Positions 1-7,095 of a stretch of 21,676 bases of DNA are shown piece after piece (the first letter of the stretch is position 1; each line of letters starts with the position of its first letter). Below the pieces are notes generated by a model that did no database searches, was not told where the DNA came from, and worked only from the letters and a program-made list of their open reading frames with translations. The translations under genes were made by a program, and so were the position numbers. Source of the stretch: Desulfurococcales archaeon (GTDB lineage Archaea > Thermoproteota > Thermoprotei_A > Sulfolobales > Ignisphaeraceae); assembly GCA_027037025.1 (NCBI GenBank), contig JALWBS010000113.1:1-21676 (forward strand), given 5' to 3'.

Positions 1-11
1 AGGGAGGCTGC

Positions 12-326
12 GTGGAGAAGAAGTGGAGGGTTATCGTTGTAGAGAGGCACAGACCCCATCCTCTGCTCGCAGGGATTCAACACTTCGATTCGTCGATAGA
101 CGTCGTTAGGGAGCTTGGGGAAACGAGTTGGGCATGCATAGAGGAGGTAACGCGGTTGATCGGATCAAGCGTGTATAGAGGGGTTGGTAGAGTAGAGATG
201 GGCTTCGAGGCTCTTGCACGGATCGACGAATCCGTTCTTAGCGACGAGTGCCGTGATTTGGTCGAGCTTCTGCTGAGGTTTGCGAAGCCGGGAAGCGTCG
301 TGGTTCTCGAGGAGGTTCAGGGTTGA
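12..326 (+). CDS. Small protein of unknown function, coupled to mobA
   Basis: I do not recognise this 104-aa protein. It starts with GTG, preceded by a good GGGAGG Shine-Dalgarno at 2-7. It is soluble, with no signal peptide or membrane segment, and is rich in Val, Glu and Arg. It has only two cysteines (C42 and C80), which are not in a metal-binding pattern. Its stop overlaps the TTG start of the MobA-like gene by four bases, so the two are probably translated together. That suggests, but does not prove, a link to molybdopterin cofactor metabolism. An operon may extend left of the window, since only 11 bases precede this gene. I am confident that it is a real gene but not of its function. 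Confidence 0.7.
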   Translation: MEKKWRVIVVERHRPHPLLAGIQHFDSSIDVVRELGETSWACIEEVTRLIGSSVYRGVGRVEMGFEALARIDESVLSDECRDLVELLLRFAKPGSVVVLEEVQG

Positions 327-907
327 TAGGAGTCGTTTTAGCCGGTGGGTCGTCGAGGAGGTTCGGCATCGACAAGCTGTTCTACCCGATACGAGGTAGA
401 CCACTTGTGCTCAACGTCGTTGAGAACCTTCGTAGAGCTAGGGGTGTGCTGAAGGTCGTCGTTGTGGCATCGGCTAAGAACGTGAGTAGGTTCGATGAGC
501 TAGGGCTCGACACGATAATCGACAACCTCTGCATAGGTCCCCTAGGAGGGATCTACATAGCTCTCAGAGCCTTCGGAACGATCATAGCCGTGGCGGGAGA
601 CATGCCGTTCGTGACCAGCTCCGCCGTGGAGAAGCTCATTCGCTTATGCAAAGACGAGGACGAGTACGATGCATGCGTACCCTCTTGGAGATGCGGGTAC
701 CTAGAACCCCTCTTCTCGATCTACCGAGCAAGCGCTCTGAAAGTTGTTGAGCAATGCATTAGCGAGGGCTCTCTATCGCTTCACAAAGTTCTTCGCAGCA
801 TGAGAACGCTTAGAGTACCGGTGGAAGAGATCGTCGATGATCCCGAGAAAACGTTTCTCAACGTCAACACGTTCGAAGATCTGAAGAGAGTTAGGGAGCT
901 ACTGTAG
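323..907 (+). CDS. mobA: MobA-like molybdenum cofactor guanylyltransferase
   Basis: This 194-aa protein is a nucleotidyltransferase of the MobA family. MobA attaches GMP to Mo- or W-molybdopterin to form the bis-MGD or related dinucleotide cofactor of oxidoreductases. The N-terminal nucleotide-binding signature, LAGGSSRRFGIDKL, is at residues 6-19. A GDMPF metal-binding motif is at 92-96, and an N-V-N-T-F-E-D-L motif near the C-terminus matches the family's usual NVNTPEDL. The length is typical. It starts with TTG, overlapping the previous stop, with GGAGGT at 311-316 as Shine-Dalgarno. Its stop directly abuts the stop of the convergent membrane protein. A related use of the fold, such as cobinamide-phosphate guanylyltransferase, is less likely but possible. 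Confidence 0.85.
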   Translation: MIGVVLAGGSSRRFGIDKLFYPIRGRPLVLNVVENLRRARGVLKVVVVASAKNVSRFDELGLDTIIDNLCIGPLGGIYIALRAFGTIIAVAGDMPFVTSSAVEKLIRLCKDEDEYDACVPSWRCGYLEPLFSIYRASALKVVEQCISEGSLSLHKVLRSMRTLRVPVEEIVDDPEKTFLNVNTFEDLKRVRELL

Positions 908-1687
908 CTAGATCCCCGAAACCTGTTGACCACCTGTAGCAGTGCTGGGAGCGGAGGCTACCTCTCTCGACGATAGTTGTTGCTGAAGCTTCTTCAACGC
1001 CGAACCGGATGCTATGTACATCATTATCCACGCTATGAAGCTCAGCACCGATGAAACCACCGTGCCGTGGGGAACGAACATCGTTATTATCGATATTATC
1101 AGCACTATCCCTGACGCTAGGAAGAGGGACTCGCCAAACTCGTTCTTCATCCTGAAGCAGCCTACGATGACCCCTATCTTCCCGATGAAGACCAGCAGTA
1201 TCAGCCCAAGTATCAGAAGGATCGCTGACATCAGCACCCCGCCGATAGACCGGGCGAACACCGACGCAGTCAATCCACCAACGGATGCTAGCAGTAGCAC
1301 CACTCCACCGATGTACCCAACGGATACTAGTGTCGACGGCGTGCCGAAGAGGGTTGCGTTGTAATCGCGGAGCCTCCTAAACGAGGGTACTAGCAGTGCG
1401 AACACGGCGATGAGCTGAATTATCAAAGACACTATTAGGATCGCTATACCTCCGATAGCAGCGCCCAGAAGCCTCATCACCATGTTGAACGCCTCCTCAA
1501 CAGATTGAGGACGAGGCCCCATGGCTAGAGCGCCGTGGAGAACGCCGAACACCACGGATATCACGATGACCGCTAGCGCCACCACCCCCAGGATCCACGA
1601 TACCACCATTAGGAGAGAAGCTCGTTTGAGCTTGGCGAGACCTTCAATCGCTCTGTGAATCCTTTCACTGCTTTCGACCGAGGTCAA
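908..1687 (-). CDS. Multi-pass membrane protein, possibly DUF996 family
   Basis: This 259-aa membrane protein has about six hydrophobic segments: roughly residues 24-50, 73-98, 120-145, 150-176, 188-205 and 208-226. The N-terminus is short and charged. The hydrophilic C-terminal tail is rich in Gln, Ser and Ala. The arrangement, including a Tyr/Asn loop between helices 2 and 3 and a charged K-N-E-F loop before helix 5, recalls the archaeal DUF996 family, whose function is unknown. That match is from memory and tentative. The start is TTG at 1687, with AGGTG about 6 bases upstream and a good TATA-like box at 1724-1735. The gene stands alone: it is convergent with mobA and divergent from sir2. 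Confidence 0.65.
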   Translation of the reverse strand: MTSVESSERIHRAIEGLAKLKRASLLMVVSWILGVVALAVIVISVVFGVLHGALAMGPRPQSVEEAFNMVMRLLGAAIGGIAILIVSLIIQLIAVFALLVPSFRRLRDYNATLFGTPSTLVSVGYIGGVVLLLASVGGLTASVFARSIGGVLMSAILLILGLILLVFIGKIGVIVGCFRMKNEFGESLFLASGIVLIISIITMFVPHGTVVSSVLSFIAWIMMYIASGSALKKLQQQLSSREVASAPSTATGGQQVSGI

Positions 1688-1723
1688 GAGCTACACCTGC
1701 TCACTACTTGCTACGTGGCTTCA

Positions 1724-1735
1724 GCTATAAAAATC
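1724..1735 (-). promoter_or_regulatory. TATA-like box for the 908-1687 gene
   Basis: Read on the minus strand this is GATTTTTATAGC, a typical crenarchaeal A/T-rich TATA element. Transcription would begin about 26 bases downstream, near 1703. That leaves a leader of about 15 bases containing the AGGTG Shine-Dalgarno and ending at the TTG start at 1687. The position fits, but there is no experimental support. Confidence 0.45.
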
Positions 1736-1862
1736 TCCGCATATCTCCTCTAGCACGGAGCTTTCAGCGCTGCGCTAGAGCAACGTTTCAGTACCCACAT
1801 CATGGGTTTCGTAAAGCACATACCCGAAGAAGTCTTTACCTCTACACAGAGTTATTAGCAGG

Positions 1863-2612
1863 GTGAAGTTCGTGGATATTCTTCGAGTGGCCAGGGTTAT
1901 CGCTTCGTGCCGCTTCCTAGTGGCTTTAACAGGAGCTGGTATCTCAGCTGATAGTGGGATCCCAACCTTTCGGGGCGACGATGGTCTTTGGAAGAGGTTT
2001 CGCCCAGAGGAGTTGGCGACTCCAGAGGCGTTTACTAGAAACCCAACGCTGGTTTGGGAATGGTACAGGTGGAGGATGAGCATAGTCTTCCGCGCGAAAC
2101 CCAACGATGGGCACCGCGCCTTAGCAGAGCTGGAGTCCATGGGGATCCTCAGGTGCGTCATAACCCAGAACGTGGATGGTCTTCACCAACTAGCTGGATC
2201 TAGATGCGTTGTCGAGCTACATGGCTCGATAAGGAGGGTTAGATGCACATCCTGTAGCTACAGGGAGGAGCTGGTGGAGCCCCCCACAGAGATACCTCCT
2301 AGGTGTCCGAGATGCGGAGCTCTGCTGAGACCCGACGTCGTGTGGTTCGGCGAACCACTACCCAGCGATGCGTGGAACAAGGCGGTAGAGCTGTGTAGCA
2401 AAGCCGATGCCATCCTAGTTGTCGGTACAAGCGGCGTCGTGATGCCCGCCGCTTCGCTACCCTACCTAGTCAAGTCGCATGGAGGTATCGTGATAGAGGT
2501 GAACGTCAAGCCTTCGGCTCTAACCAGCGTAGCAGACGTATTTCTACAAGGGAGGGCTGCTGAAGTACTTCCCAAAATCGTTGAGGAAGTTAAGAGGTTC
2601 GTTACGAAGTAA
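1863..2612 (+). CDS. cobB: Sir2-family NAD-dependent protein deacetylase
   Basis: This 249-aa protein is a sirtuin, removing acetyl groups from lysines with NAD+ as co-substrate. In crenarchaea one known target is the chromatin protein Alba. All diagnostic motifs are present: the NAD-binding GAGISADSGIPTFRG at residues 24-38, TQNVDGLH at 101-108, the catalytic histidine H120 in ELHGS, a zinc-binding pair of CxxC motifs (C128/C131 and C148/C151), and a downstream GTSG motif. The length is typical of small prokaryotic sirtuins. The GTG start has no clear Shine-Dalgarno. A TTTAC element at 1835-1839, about 26 bases upstream, suggests a leaderless transcript. It is a single-gene unit, divergent from the membrane protein gene. 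Confidence 0.93.
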   Translation: MKFVDILRVARVIASCRFLVALTGAGISADSGIPTFRGDDGLWKRFRPEELATPEAFTRNPTLVWEWYRWRMSIVFRAKPNDGHRALAELESMGILRCVITQNVDGLHQLAGSRCVVELHGSIRRVRCTSCSYREELVEPPTEIPPRCPRCGALLRPDVVWFGEPLPSDAWNKAVELCSKADAILVVGTSGVVMPAASLPYLVKSHGGIVIEVNVKPSALTSVADVFLQGRAAEVLPKIVEEVKRFVTK

Positions 2613-2677
2613 ATAGGTTCGCGATTCAACGTAGAACAGGTCTTTAGCGCCGAATCGCAGTTGTAGGGGGTCTGACT

Positions 2678-3049
2678 ATGTGCTTCCTCGCCGTGCTAAT
2701 GCTTAGGAAGATGATCGACGAAAAGACCTTTGCTAGAATAATGACCGATCTAGGTTTCGACGTTGAGATTAGGAACGGCGTGGTCGAAGCTAGGAGAGGG
2801 TTCGATAGGGTAAGAGCTTTGATACGTGGTGATGAGGTGGAGGTCGAGGCCGAGGATTACGGGCCTCGATGCTTGAAGGACTACGAATCGCTGATCAGGA
2901 GCTTGATCGAGGTTGACGCGGATCCTCAGGTGATATACTTCAGAAGTCCCTACATCTACGGCTTCGAGAAAAAGCGTGGTAGAGTAAGAAAGACCTTGGA
3001 GGAGGCAGGTATCGAGGTGGAGGAGGTTTACAGTGGTAGATGTGGTTAA
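2678..3049 (+). CDS. Acidic protein of unknown function
   Basis: This 123-aa soluble protein is not one I recognise. It is strongly charged, with alternating basic and acidic beta-like stretches in the first half (GVVEARRGF, GDEVEVEAEDYG). There are three cysteines: one at position 2, one in a PRC motif mid-protein, and one in a terminal SGRCG. The ATG at 2678 has a GGGGG run about 6 bases upstream. An alternative ATG at 2699 would remove a short hydrophobic start (CFLAVL) that does not look like part of the fold. A T5 run shortly after the stop may be a terminator. Confidence concerns its being a gene, not its role. Confidence 0.6.
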   Translation: MCFLAVLMLRKMIDEKTFARIMTDLGFDVEIRNGVVEARRGFDRVRALIRGDEVEVEAEDYGPRCLKDYESLIRSLIEVDADPQVIYFRSPYIYGFEKKRGRVRKTLEEAGIEVEEVYSGRCG

Positions 3050-3064
3050 CGTAAGGCATTGGAT

Positions 3065-3071
3065 GTTTTTC
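3065..3071 (+). terminator. Possible poly-T terminator after the 2678-3049 gene
   Basis: There is a GTTTTTC run 16 bases after the stop codon. Archaeal RNA polymerase commonly terminates at short U-tracts without a hairpin, so a role is plausible, but the tract is short. Confidence 0.25.
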
Positions 3072-3140
3072 GCGGTTTCGCCGAGGCTTCCCCTATCAAT
3101 TCGAATCCTTGTGATTTGCCCCCTCGAGTTCTAGACCTCT

Positions 3141-3150
3141 TCTTAAACGT
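3141..3150 (+). promoter_or_regulatory. TATA-like box for the ABC transporter genes
   Basis: TCTTAAACGT lies 24-30 bases before the tandem GTG codons at 3168 and 3171. That spacing fits a leaderless transcript beginning at the start codon, which would explain the absence of a Shine-Dalgarno there. Confidence 0.4.
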
Positions 3151-3167
3151 CGTCGCCTATCCACTCG

Positions 3168-3965
3168 GTGGTGCTGACGATGCCGATAGAGTTCAGAGAT
3201 GTCTACGCTGGTTATAGAAGACGCGAGTACGTGTTGAAAGGTGTTACCTGCGAACTAGCTCCAGGAACGTTACTGCTAGGCCCTAATGGCGCTGGTAAGA
3301 CAACGATGTTCAGAACCATTTTGGGGTTGACCCCCGTTGCCAAAGGCACGCTGTTAATAGATGGTAAGAGCGTTGATGAGATTAGCGGAGCATGCGGCGT
3401 GGCCTCAGCGAATCTGGGCGAGGTATGGCGTATCTTACCAGCTACCGTAGACGATCTCGCTAAGCTGTACATAGATGCCGTTGGTGGTGACTACGATCTG
3501 TTCAGGAGCATCATCGAGACGTTCAAAGCCGATCGCTTGCTTGGCAAGAAGCTGTCTAGGTTGTCTGCAGGTGAGAGGAGGATAGCGTTGAACGCGCTAG
3601 CCCTCTCGCTAAGAACGCGCTACGTCCTTCTCGACGAACCCTTCGAGAACCTGGATCCGCGAGCTCGTGCCGCAATGCTAAAGCTCGTTCTCGAGAACTC
3701 GTCTAGAATCATCATGAATACCCACGCAACGTGGTTACTAGATAAGCTAAGCGGGTGGAGAGTGCTGCTCGTAGTCGGCGGCAAGGTCTTTGGCCCCATC
3801 GAGGCTGCGAAGCTTCTAAACCTAGGTATCGTGGAGGGCGTTGCTGAAGATGCGTTGCTGGTTCTGAACCTCGACGATAGGAAGGTATCGCTCGTCGAAG
3901 GCCGTGGCACACCCCTATCTAGGATGGATAGCCTCGATAGGTTGTACGAGGTGTTCCTGACATGA
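3168..3965 (+). CDS. ABC transporter ATP-binding protein
   Basis: This ATPase of about 265 aa would power the membrane protein encoded immediately downstream. Visible motifs are Walker A GPNGAGKTT (residues 38-46), the ABC signature LSAGE (132-136), Walker B YVLLDEP (152-158) followed by the D-loop NLDP, and a switch histidine in NTHAT near 186. The usual Q-loop glutamine is not obvious; an A-N-L-G stretch occupies that area. About 60 residues after the switch histidine form a C-terminal extension. Three starts are possible: GTG 3168, GTG 3171 and ATG 3180. I keep the first because of the TATA spacing. No substrate can be inferred; two-gene units like this are often exporters. Confidence 0.87.
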   Translation: MVLTMPIEFRDVYAGYRRREYVLKGVTCELAPGTLLLGPNGAGKTTMFRTILGLTPVAKGTLLIDGKSVDEISGACGVASANLGEVWRILPATVDDLAKLYIDAVGGDYDLFRSIIETFKADRLLGKKLSRLSAGERRIALNALALSLRTRYVLLDEPFENLDPRARAAMLKLVLENSSRIIMNTHATWLLDKLSGWRVLLVVGGKVFGPIEAAKLLNLGIVEGVAEDALLVLNLDDRKVSLVEGRGTPLSRMDSLDRLYEVFLT

Positions 3966-4810
3966 CGTGGAGGTACCTGAGGCTATGCCTAAAGTACTAC
4001 ATCCTAAGCCCTCCGATATGGGGTTGGGCAATAGGGTTCATGATGTTCTGGCTACTGCTGGGGTACATAGACATCGGTAGCTTCATAAAGAACGTTAGTA
4101 AGTACATACCATCTCGGGAAGCGCTCACCGATGCAGCTCTAGCTTACACAGCAGCGTGGTTCGGTAGCGTTGCGATAGTAGCGCTCTCCTCAGCAAGTGT
4201 AAGCTTGTGCAAGAGGTTGTTCGCAGCATCCATGTCGATCCGCTACCTAACTAAGTACAGCAAGCTGAGAGCGCACAGCATCTATCTCCAGAACGTGGTA
4301 GGGTTCCTAGTGCTATGCCTATTCATATCGTCGATAATGCTGGCAACAACCGTGACGCTCTACAGCAAGGGCTTTAGCATACCCATGATCCCGAAGAACG
4401 TGTGGGGACTATACCTAACGATCATTGCAACGGGGCTGCTGTACTACTCCTTTAGCGAGACGCTTAGCAACCTAGTACTAGTGCTTAGGAAACCCAAGGC
4501 TGAGACCCTAATCAGCTACCTACCGCTCATACTCTCGATTGGGCTGATATACAGCGCCATAAACGTGGATCTCGGCTACGTAAACATCGTATCGCCATTC
4601 AATGCAGCAACCATACTGATGATACATTACTACACGGGCAAAAACCCACCTATCTCCGCATACGCATCGCTGAACCCTAGAACCGTGAGCCCCGTGCTCC
4701 CATGGATATCGCTGATAGCGTGGATAATAGCGTTCAGCTTGGCATCGATAGCGATGATTAAGAAACAACGTGGTGTGAGCATCGAGGAGCTCGCCACCGA
4801 ATCTTATTAA
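3962..4810 (+). CDS. ABC transporter membrane subunit
   Basis: This 282-aa integral membrane protein is translationally coupled to the ATPase by an ATGA overlap (ATG at 3962, ATPase stop at 3963-3965). There are about six hydrophobic segments, near residues 12-35, 58-82, 110-132, 142-165, 175-198 and 248-268. A basic cytoplasmic stretch lies between segments 2 and 3. The pattern resembles ABC-2-type exporter permeases, but I see no diagnostic motif. It would form the transmembrane channel of the exporter. The C-terminus is short, charged and probably cytoplasmic. The assignment rests mostly on topology and on its neighbour. Confidence 0.75.
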   Translation: MTWRYLRLCLKYYILSPPIWGWAIGFMMFWLLLGYIDIGSFIKNVSKYIPSREALTDAALAYTAAWFGSVAIVALSSASVSLCKRLFAASMSIRYLTKYSKLRAHSIYLQNVVGFLVLCLFISSIMLATTVTLYSKGFSIPMIPKNVWGLYLTIIATGLLYYSFSETLSNLVLVLRKPKAETLISYLPLILSIGLIYSAINVDLGYVNIVSPFNAATILMIHYYTGKNPPISAYASLNPRTVSPVLPWISLIAWIIAFSLASIAMIKKQRGVSIEELATESY

Positions 4811-5167
4811 ATGAGGAATGGTGAGCCCATCGTTTCTAAACTAAGCTTTTCTCGTAGGGGATCCACGCTTCTCGAACCGTAGCAGGCAACGGTTAGGAAC
4901 CGCAGGGTAGGAACTGCATGGTTTTGGAACGGCGCCTCGCCGAGTCTGATACCCATCGCCTTCACGGTGTCGTGGGTTGGCGAACCACGTTGTAGGCATT
5001 AAGCTACCTACACGGATTGCTCAGATGTTTCACAACGCCTAGAATCATCGTCGCAGCACCACGGCTTCCGTCACCACACTGCTCGAACAAGAACTTCTGG
5101 TTCGAATTGGGAAAGCTCTTTGGCTAGCGGTGTTGGTCGTTAAGGAGGCTTGTGCATCCACGGCGAG
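4811..5167. other. Convergent intergenic spacer, no gene found
   Basis: This 357-base spacer lies between two convergent operons. I see no tRNA, no convincing ORF and no clear promoter. It contains a weak T-rich tract near 4846-4853 (CTTTTCTC) that could end the ABC transcript. At 4891-4932 there are three short imperfect direct repeats of the form GGT-(2-3 bases)-GGAAC. A minus-strand open frame of about 52 codons ending near 4809 begins with GTG but has no supporting ribosome site. This is a long gap for such a compact region, so an unrecognised small RNA or gene relic is possible. Confidence 0.4.
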
Positions 5168-6316
5168 CTAACCTATTACGGCGAGTTCCCTCACCAACGC
5201 TCCACGTTCGAATCTGTCAAGGGTTAGCTTCTCAGCTTGGGGTATCGAAGGTCTTCCCTCGAGAATCCATTCGGCGATTATCTTACCCGTTACGGGCCCC
5301 ATCATGTAGCCATGGCCGCTGAACCCCGTTGCTATGAACAGGTTGTCGAAGTTGTTCACGGGACCGTATATCGGGTGGTTATCGGGTGTCGCTACGTAGT
5401 ACCCTATCCAGTACCTTAGCACCCTAACGGCCTTGATGAATGGGAAGAGCTCCGCTATGGGCTTGAGCGCCTTTGGCATGAAGTCTATTCTCTGAGAATA
5501 TATGGATTGCTCGGGCTCTTCCTCGATGTCTCTACCGATGAAGAAGTTGCCCTCGATTATCTGCACTATGTACGGCACTCCCGGCGTATCCCAGTCTATC
5601 ACCAGAGGTTCGAAGGCTCTTTGATAGGGCTCTGTGGTTAGGATGTGCCTAGGTATGTTCTTCGTCGGGATCTCGATACCCACGGTTTTGAGGAGCTCAC
5701 GGCTTCCTGCCCCCGCCGCAATAACGAAGATGTCGCCGCTCACCTCCCCCTTGCTCGTCTCGGCAGCCACGATCCTGGATCCGCGCGCTATGAGTTTCCT
5801 AACCTCGGTACCCGTAGCTATTCTAACTCCTAGCTCTCTACAGGCTTTCATTAGGGCTCGAAGCGTTGTGAACACGTAGGATTTCCCAGCCATGGGATCG
5901 TGCATCGCTCCAGCGACGAGGTTCGTGTTTAGTGGTGGTACGAGGCTTCGGAGCTCATCTCTATCTATTACTCTGGTTGGCACCCCGAGGCTATTGTGTA
6001 GAGCAACTAACTTCCTAAACGTATCTACCGTCTCCTCCTTTCTAGCCAACCACACGTAGCCTCCCTGAACGAAGTTCAGACCGTATCTACCTAGCTCCCC
6101 CTCGCTGTACTCTTTCCAGAGCCTTATGCTCTCCTTCATGAGGACGATGTGTTCCTCGGACGTGAACGATGCTCTTATCCCCGTGGCGCACCTACCCGTG
6201 GATCCGTAGCCCACGTACCTCTTCTCCAATACGACTACATCCCTAACACCCATCTTAGCCAGCGAGTACGCTGTGAAGAGCCCGCTAATCCCTGCACCCA
6301 CGATAACTATCTTCAT
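5168..6316 (-). CDS. FAD-dependent amine dehydrogenase, catalytic beta subunit (proline dehydrogenase/DAO type)
   Basis: This 382-aa flavoprotein belongs to the D-amino-acid oxidase / sarcosine oxidase beta family. It would oxidise an imino or secondary amino acid such as L-proline, hydroxyproline or sarcosine. The FAD-binding GAGISG motif is at residues 7-12 and the adenine-ribose acidic residue falls in VVLEKR. The C-terminal GYYVATPDNHPIYGP and FIATGFSGHGYMMGP segments are typical of this family's active-site and FAD region. The ATG at 6316 overlaps the preceding stop (ATGA) and has GGTGAG upstream. Together with the next three genes it matches the archaeal dye-linked L-proline dehydrogenase alpha-beta-gamma-delta set in order and size. 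The substrate is inferred from family, not shown. Confidence 0.82.
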   Translation of the reverse strand: MKIVIVGAGISGLFTAYSLAKMGVRDVVVLEKRYVGYGSTGRCATGIRASFTSEEHIVLMKESIRLWKEYSEGELGRYGLNFVQGGYVWLARKEETVDTFRKLVALHNSLGVPTRVIDRDELRSLVPPLNTNLVAGAMHDPMAGKSYVFTTLRALMKACRELGVRIATGTEVRKLIARGSRIVAAETSKGEVSGDIFVIAAGAGSRELLKTVGIEIPTKNIPRHILTTEPYQRAFEPLVIDWDTPGVPYIVQIIEGNFFIGRDIEEEPEQSIYSQRIDFMPKALKPIAELFPFIKAVRVLRYWIGYYVATPDNHPIYGPVNNFDNLFIATGFSGHGYMMGPVTGKIIAEWILEGRPSIPQAEKLTLDRFERGALVRELAVIG

Positions 6317-6603
6317 GGTTGCTCACCTTCTCGACTCTTCAGCAGTAGGTGCACCGGTACAGGTAGTATGGGTGCTCTGACCGTGGGTAGCTCAAGCTCA
6401 TCCACTCGCTTACCGAGCTTACGCGCCAAGATCCTAGCGACTATGGGTATACACGTCCTTCCTTGGCAAGGACCCATGCCGATCCTCAGCACCTTCCTCA
6501 AGCACTCTAGATCGTGGCAACCCTCCTCTATGGCTCTCTCAACGTCTTCCAACGTAACGTCGTTGCATCTACAGACTATCGTTGGGTGACCTTTCTTCTT
6601 CAT
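6313..6603 (-). CDS. BFD-like [2Fe-2S] subunit of the amine dehydrogenase (delta)
   Basis: This small protein of about 96 aa has the bacterioferritin-associated-ferredoxin-like pattern C-x-C (C11, C13) and C-x4-C (C46, C51), which bind one [2Fe-2S] cluster. A conserved V-T-L-E-D-V helix start follows the first pair. In heterotetrameric proline dehydrogenases and related octopine/nopaline oxidases, this subunit relays electrons between the two flavoproteins. I choose the ATG at 6603 because it overlaps the previous stop as ATGA and has GGTGGAG just upstream. An in-frame ATG at 6615 would add four residues. The stop overlaps the beta-subunit start. Confidence 0.82.
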   Translation of the reverse strand: MKKKGHPTIVCRCNDVTLEDVERAIEEGCHDLECLRKVLRIGMGPCQGRTCIPIVARILARKLGKRVDELELPTVRAPILPVPVHLLLKSREGEQP

Positions 6604-7091
6604 CTCTCCACCCATACCGCTCTCACCTCCATGGCTAGCTCCCTAGGCACTTCCACGGTCACTACCCACGTTCTATTCCTCTCCCATACCTTAACCACTC
6701 TTCCCCTACCAACCCTTCTACCATCCCTAGAGAGGAGCCACACCTCTTCGCCTTCGCGTGGCACCGGTAGGAACTCGTGTGGAACGGTTACGTAAGCTCG
6801 ATTCGGTTTCGATAGATCCACTACAAACGCTGCTAACCCGGGGCACATAGCTACGCAGGTTCCACAGCCCACGCACTTGTCCCAGTCGACGCGCGGTATG
6901 TCCGTTATCTTATCCATCCTTATCGCTCCAGAGGGACACGCATCTACGCATATGTTGCAAGGTATTTGCTCTGGGCATTCGAGGATGGCTACAGGACCTT
7001 TCCTCAACCTCTCTTCGGGAGGTAGCAATCCGAGGGATCTCAGCTCCTCAACGCTTATCACGCCTGTTCTTCTGAAGCTGGGGATCTCCAT
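6600..7091 (-). CDS. Ferredoxin-like 2x[4Fe-4S] subunit of the amine dehydrogenase (gamma)
   Basis: This 163-aa protein carries two ferredoxin-type cysteine sets. The first is C39/C45/C48/C52, with an unusual C-x5-C opening. The second is regular: C73/C76/C79/C83. The C-terminal 75 residues are basic and beta-rich with no cysteine and probably bind the other subunits. It would carry electrons from the flavoprotein subunits toward an external acceptor such as a quinone or ferredoxin. It starts at ATG 7091, four bases after the alpha-subunit stop, with GGGTGAT as Shine-Dalgarno overlapping that stop. This subunit is characteristic of the four-subunit archaeal proline dehydrogenase type. Confidence 0.85.
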   Translation of the reverse strand: MEIPSFRRTGVISVEELRSLGLLPPEERLRKGPVAILECPEQIPCNICVDACPSGAIRMDKITDIPRVDWDKCVGCGTCVAMCPGLAAFVVDLSKPNRAYVTVPHEFLPVPREGEEVWLLSRDGRRVGRGRVVKVWERNRTWVVTVEVPRELAMEVRAVWVER

Positions 7092-7095
7092 CGTA

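Noticed and set aside
308..363. 12-base direct repeat TCGAGGAGGTTC at 308-319 and 352-363
   Set aside because: Both copies are within coding sequence. The first includes the mobA Shine-Dalgarno, and the similarity is best explained by chance and codon bias.
4809..4967. Minus-strand open frame of about 52 codons starting with GTG
   Set aside because: It has no ribosome site, no recognisable motif, and is no longer than expected by chance in this G+C-rich spacer.
5098..5125. tRNA T-loop-like GGTTCGAAT in the spacer
   Set aside because: The flanking stem does not pair (the position after the loop is T/G instead of C) and no acceptor, D or anticodon arms can be drawn around it.
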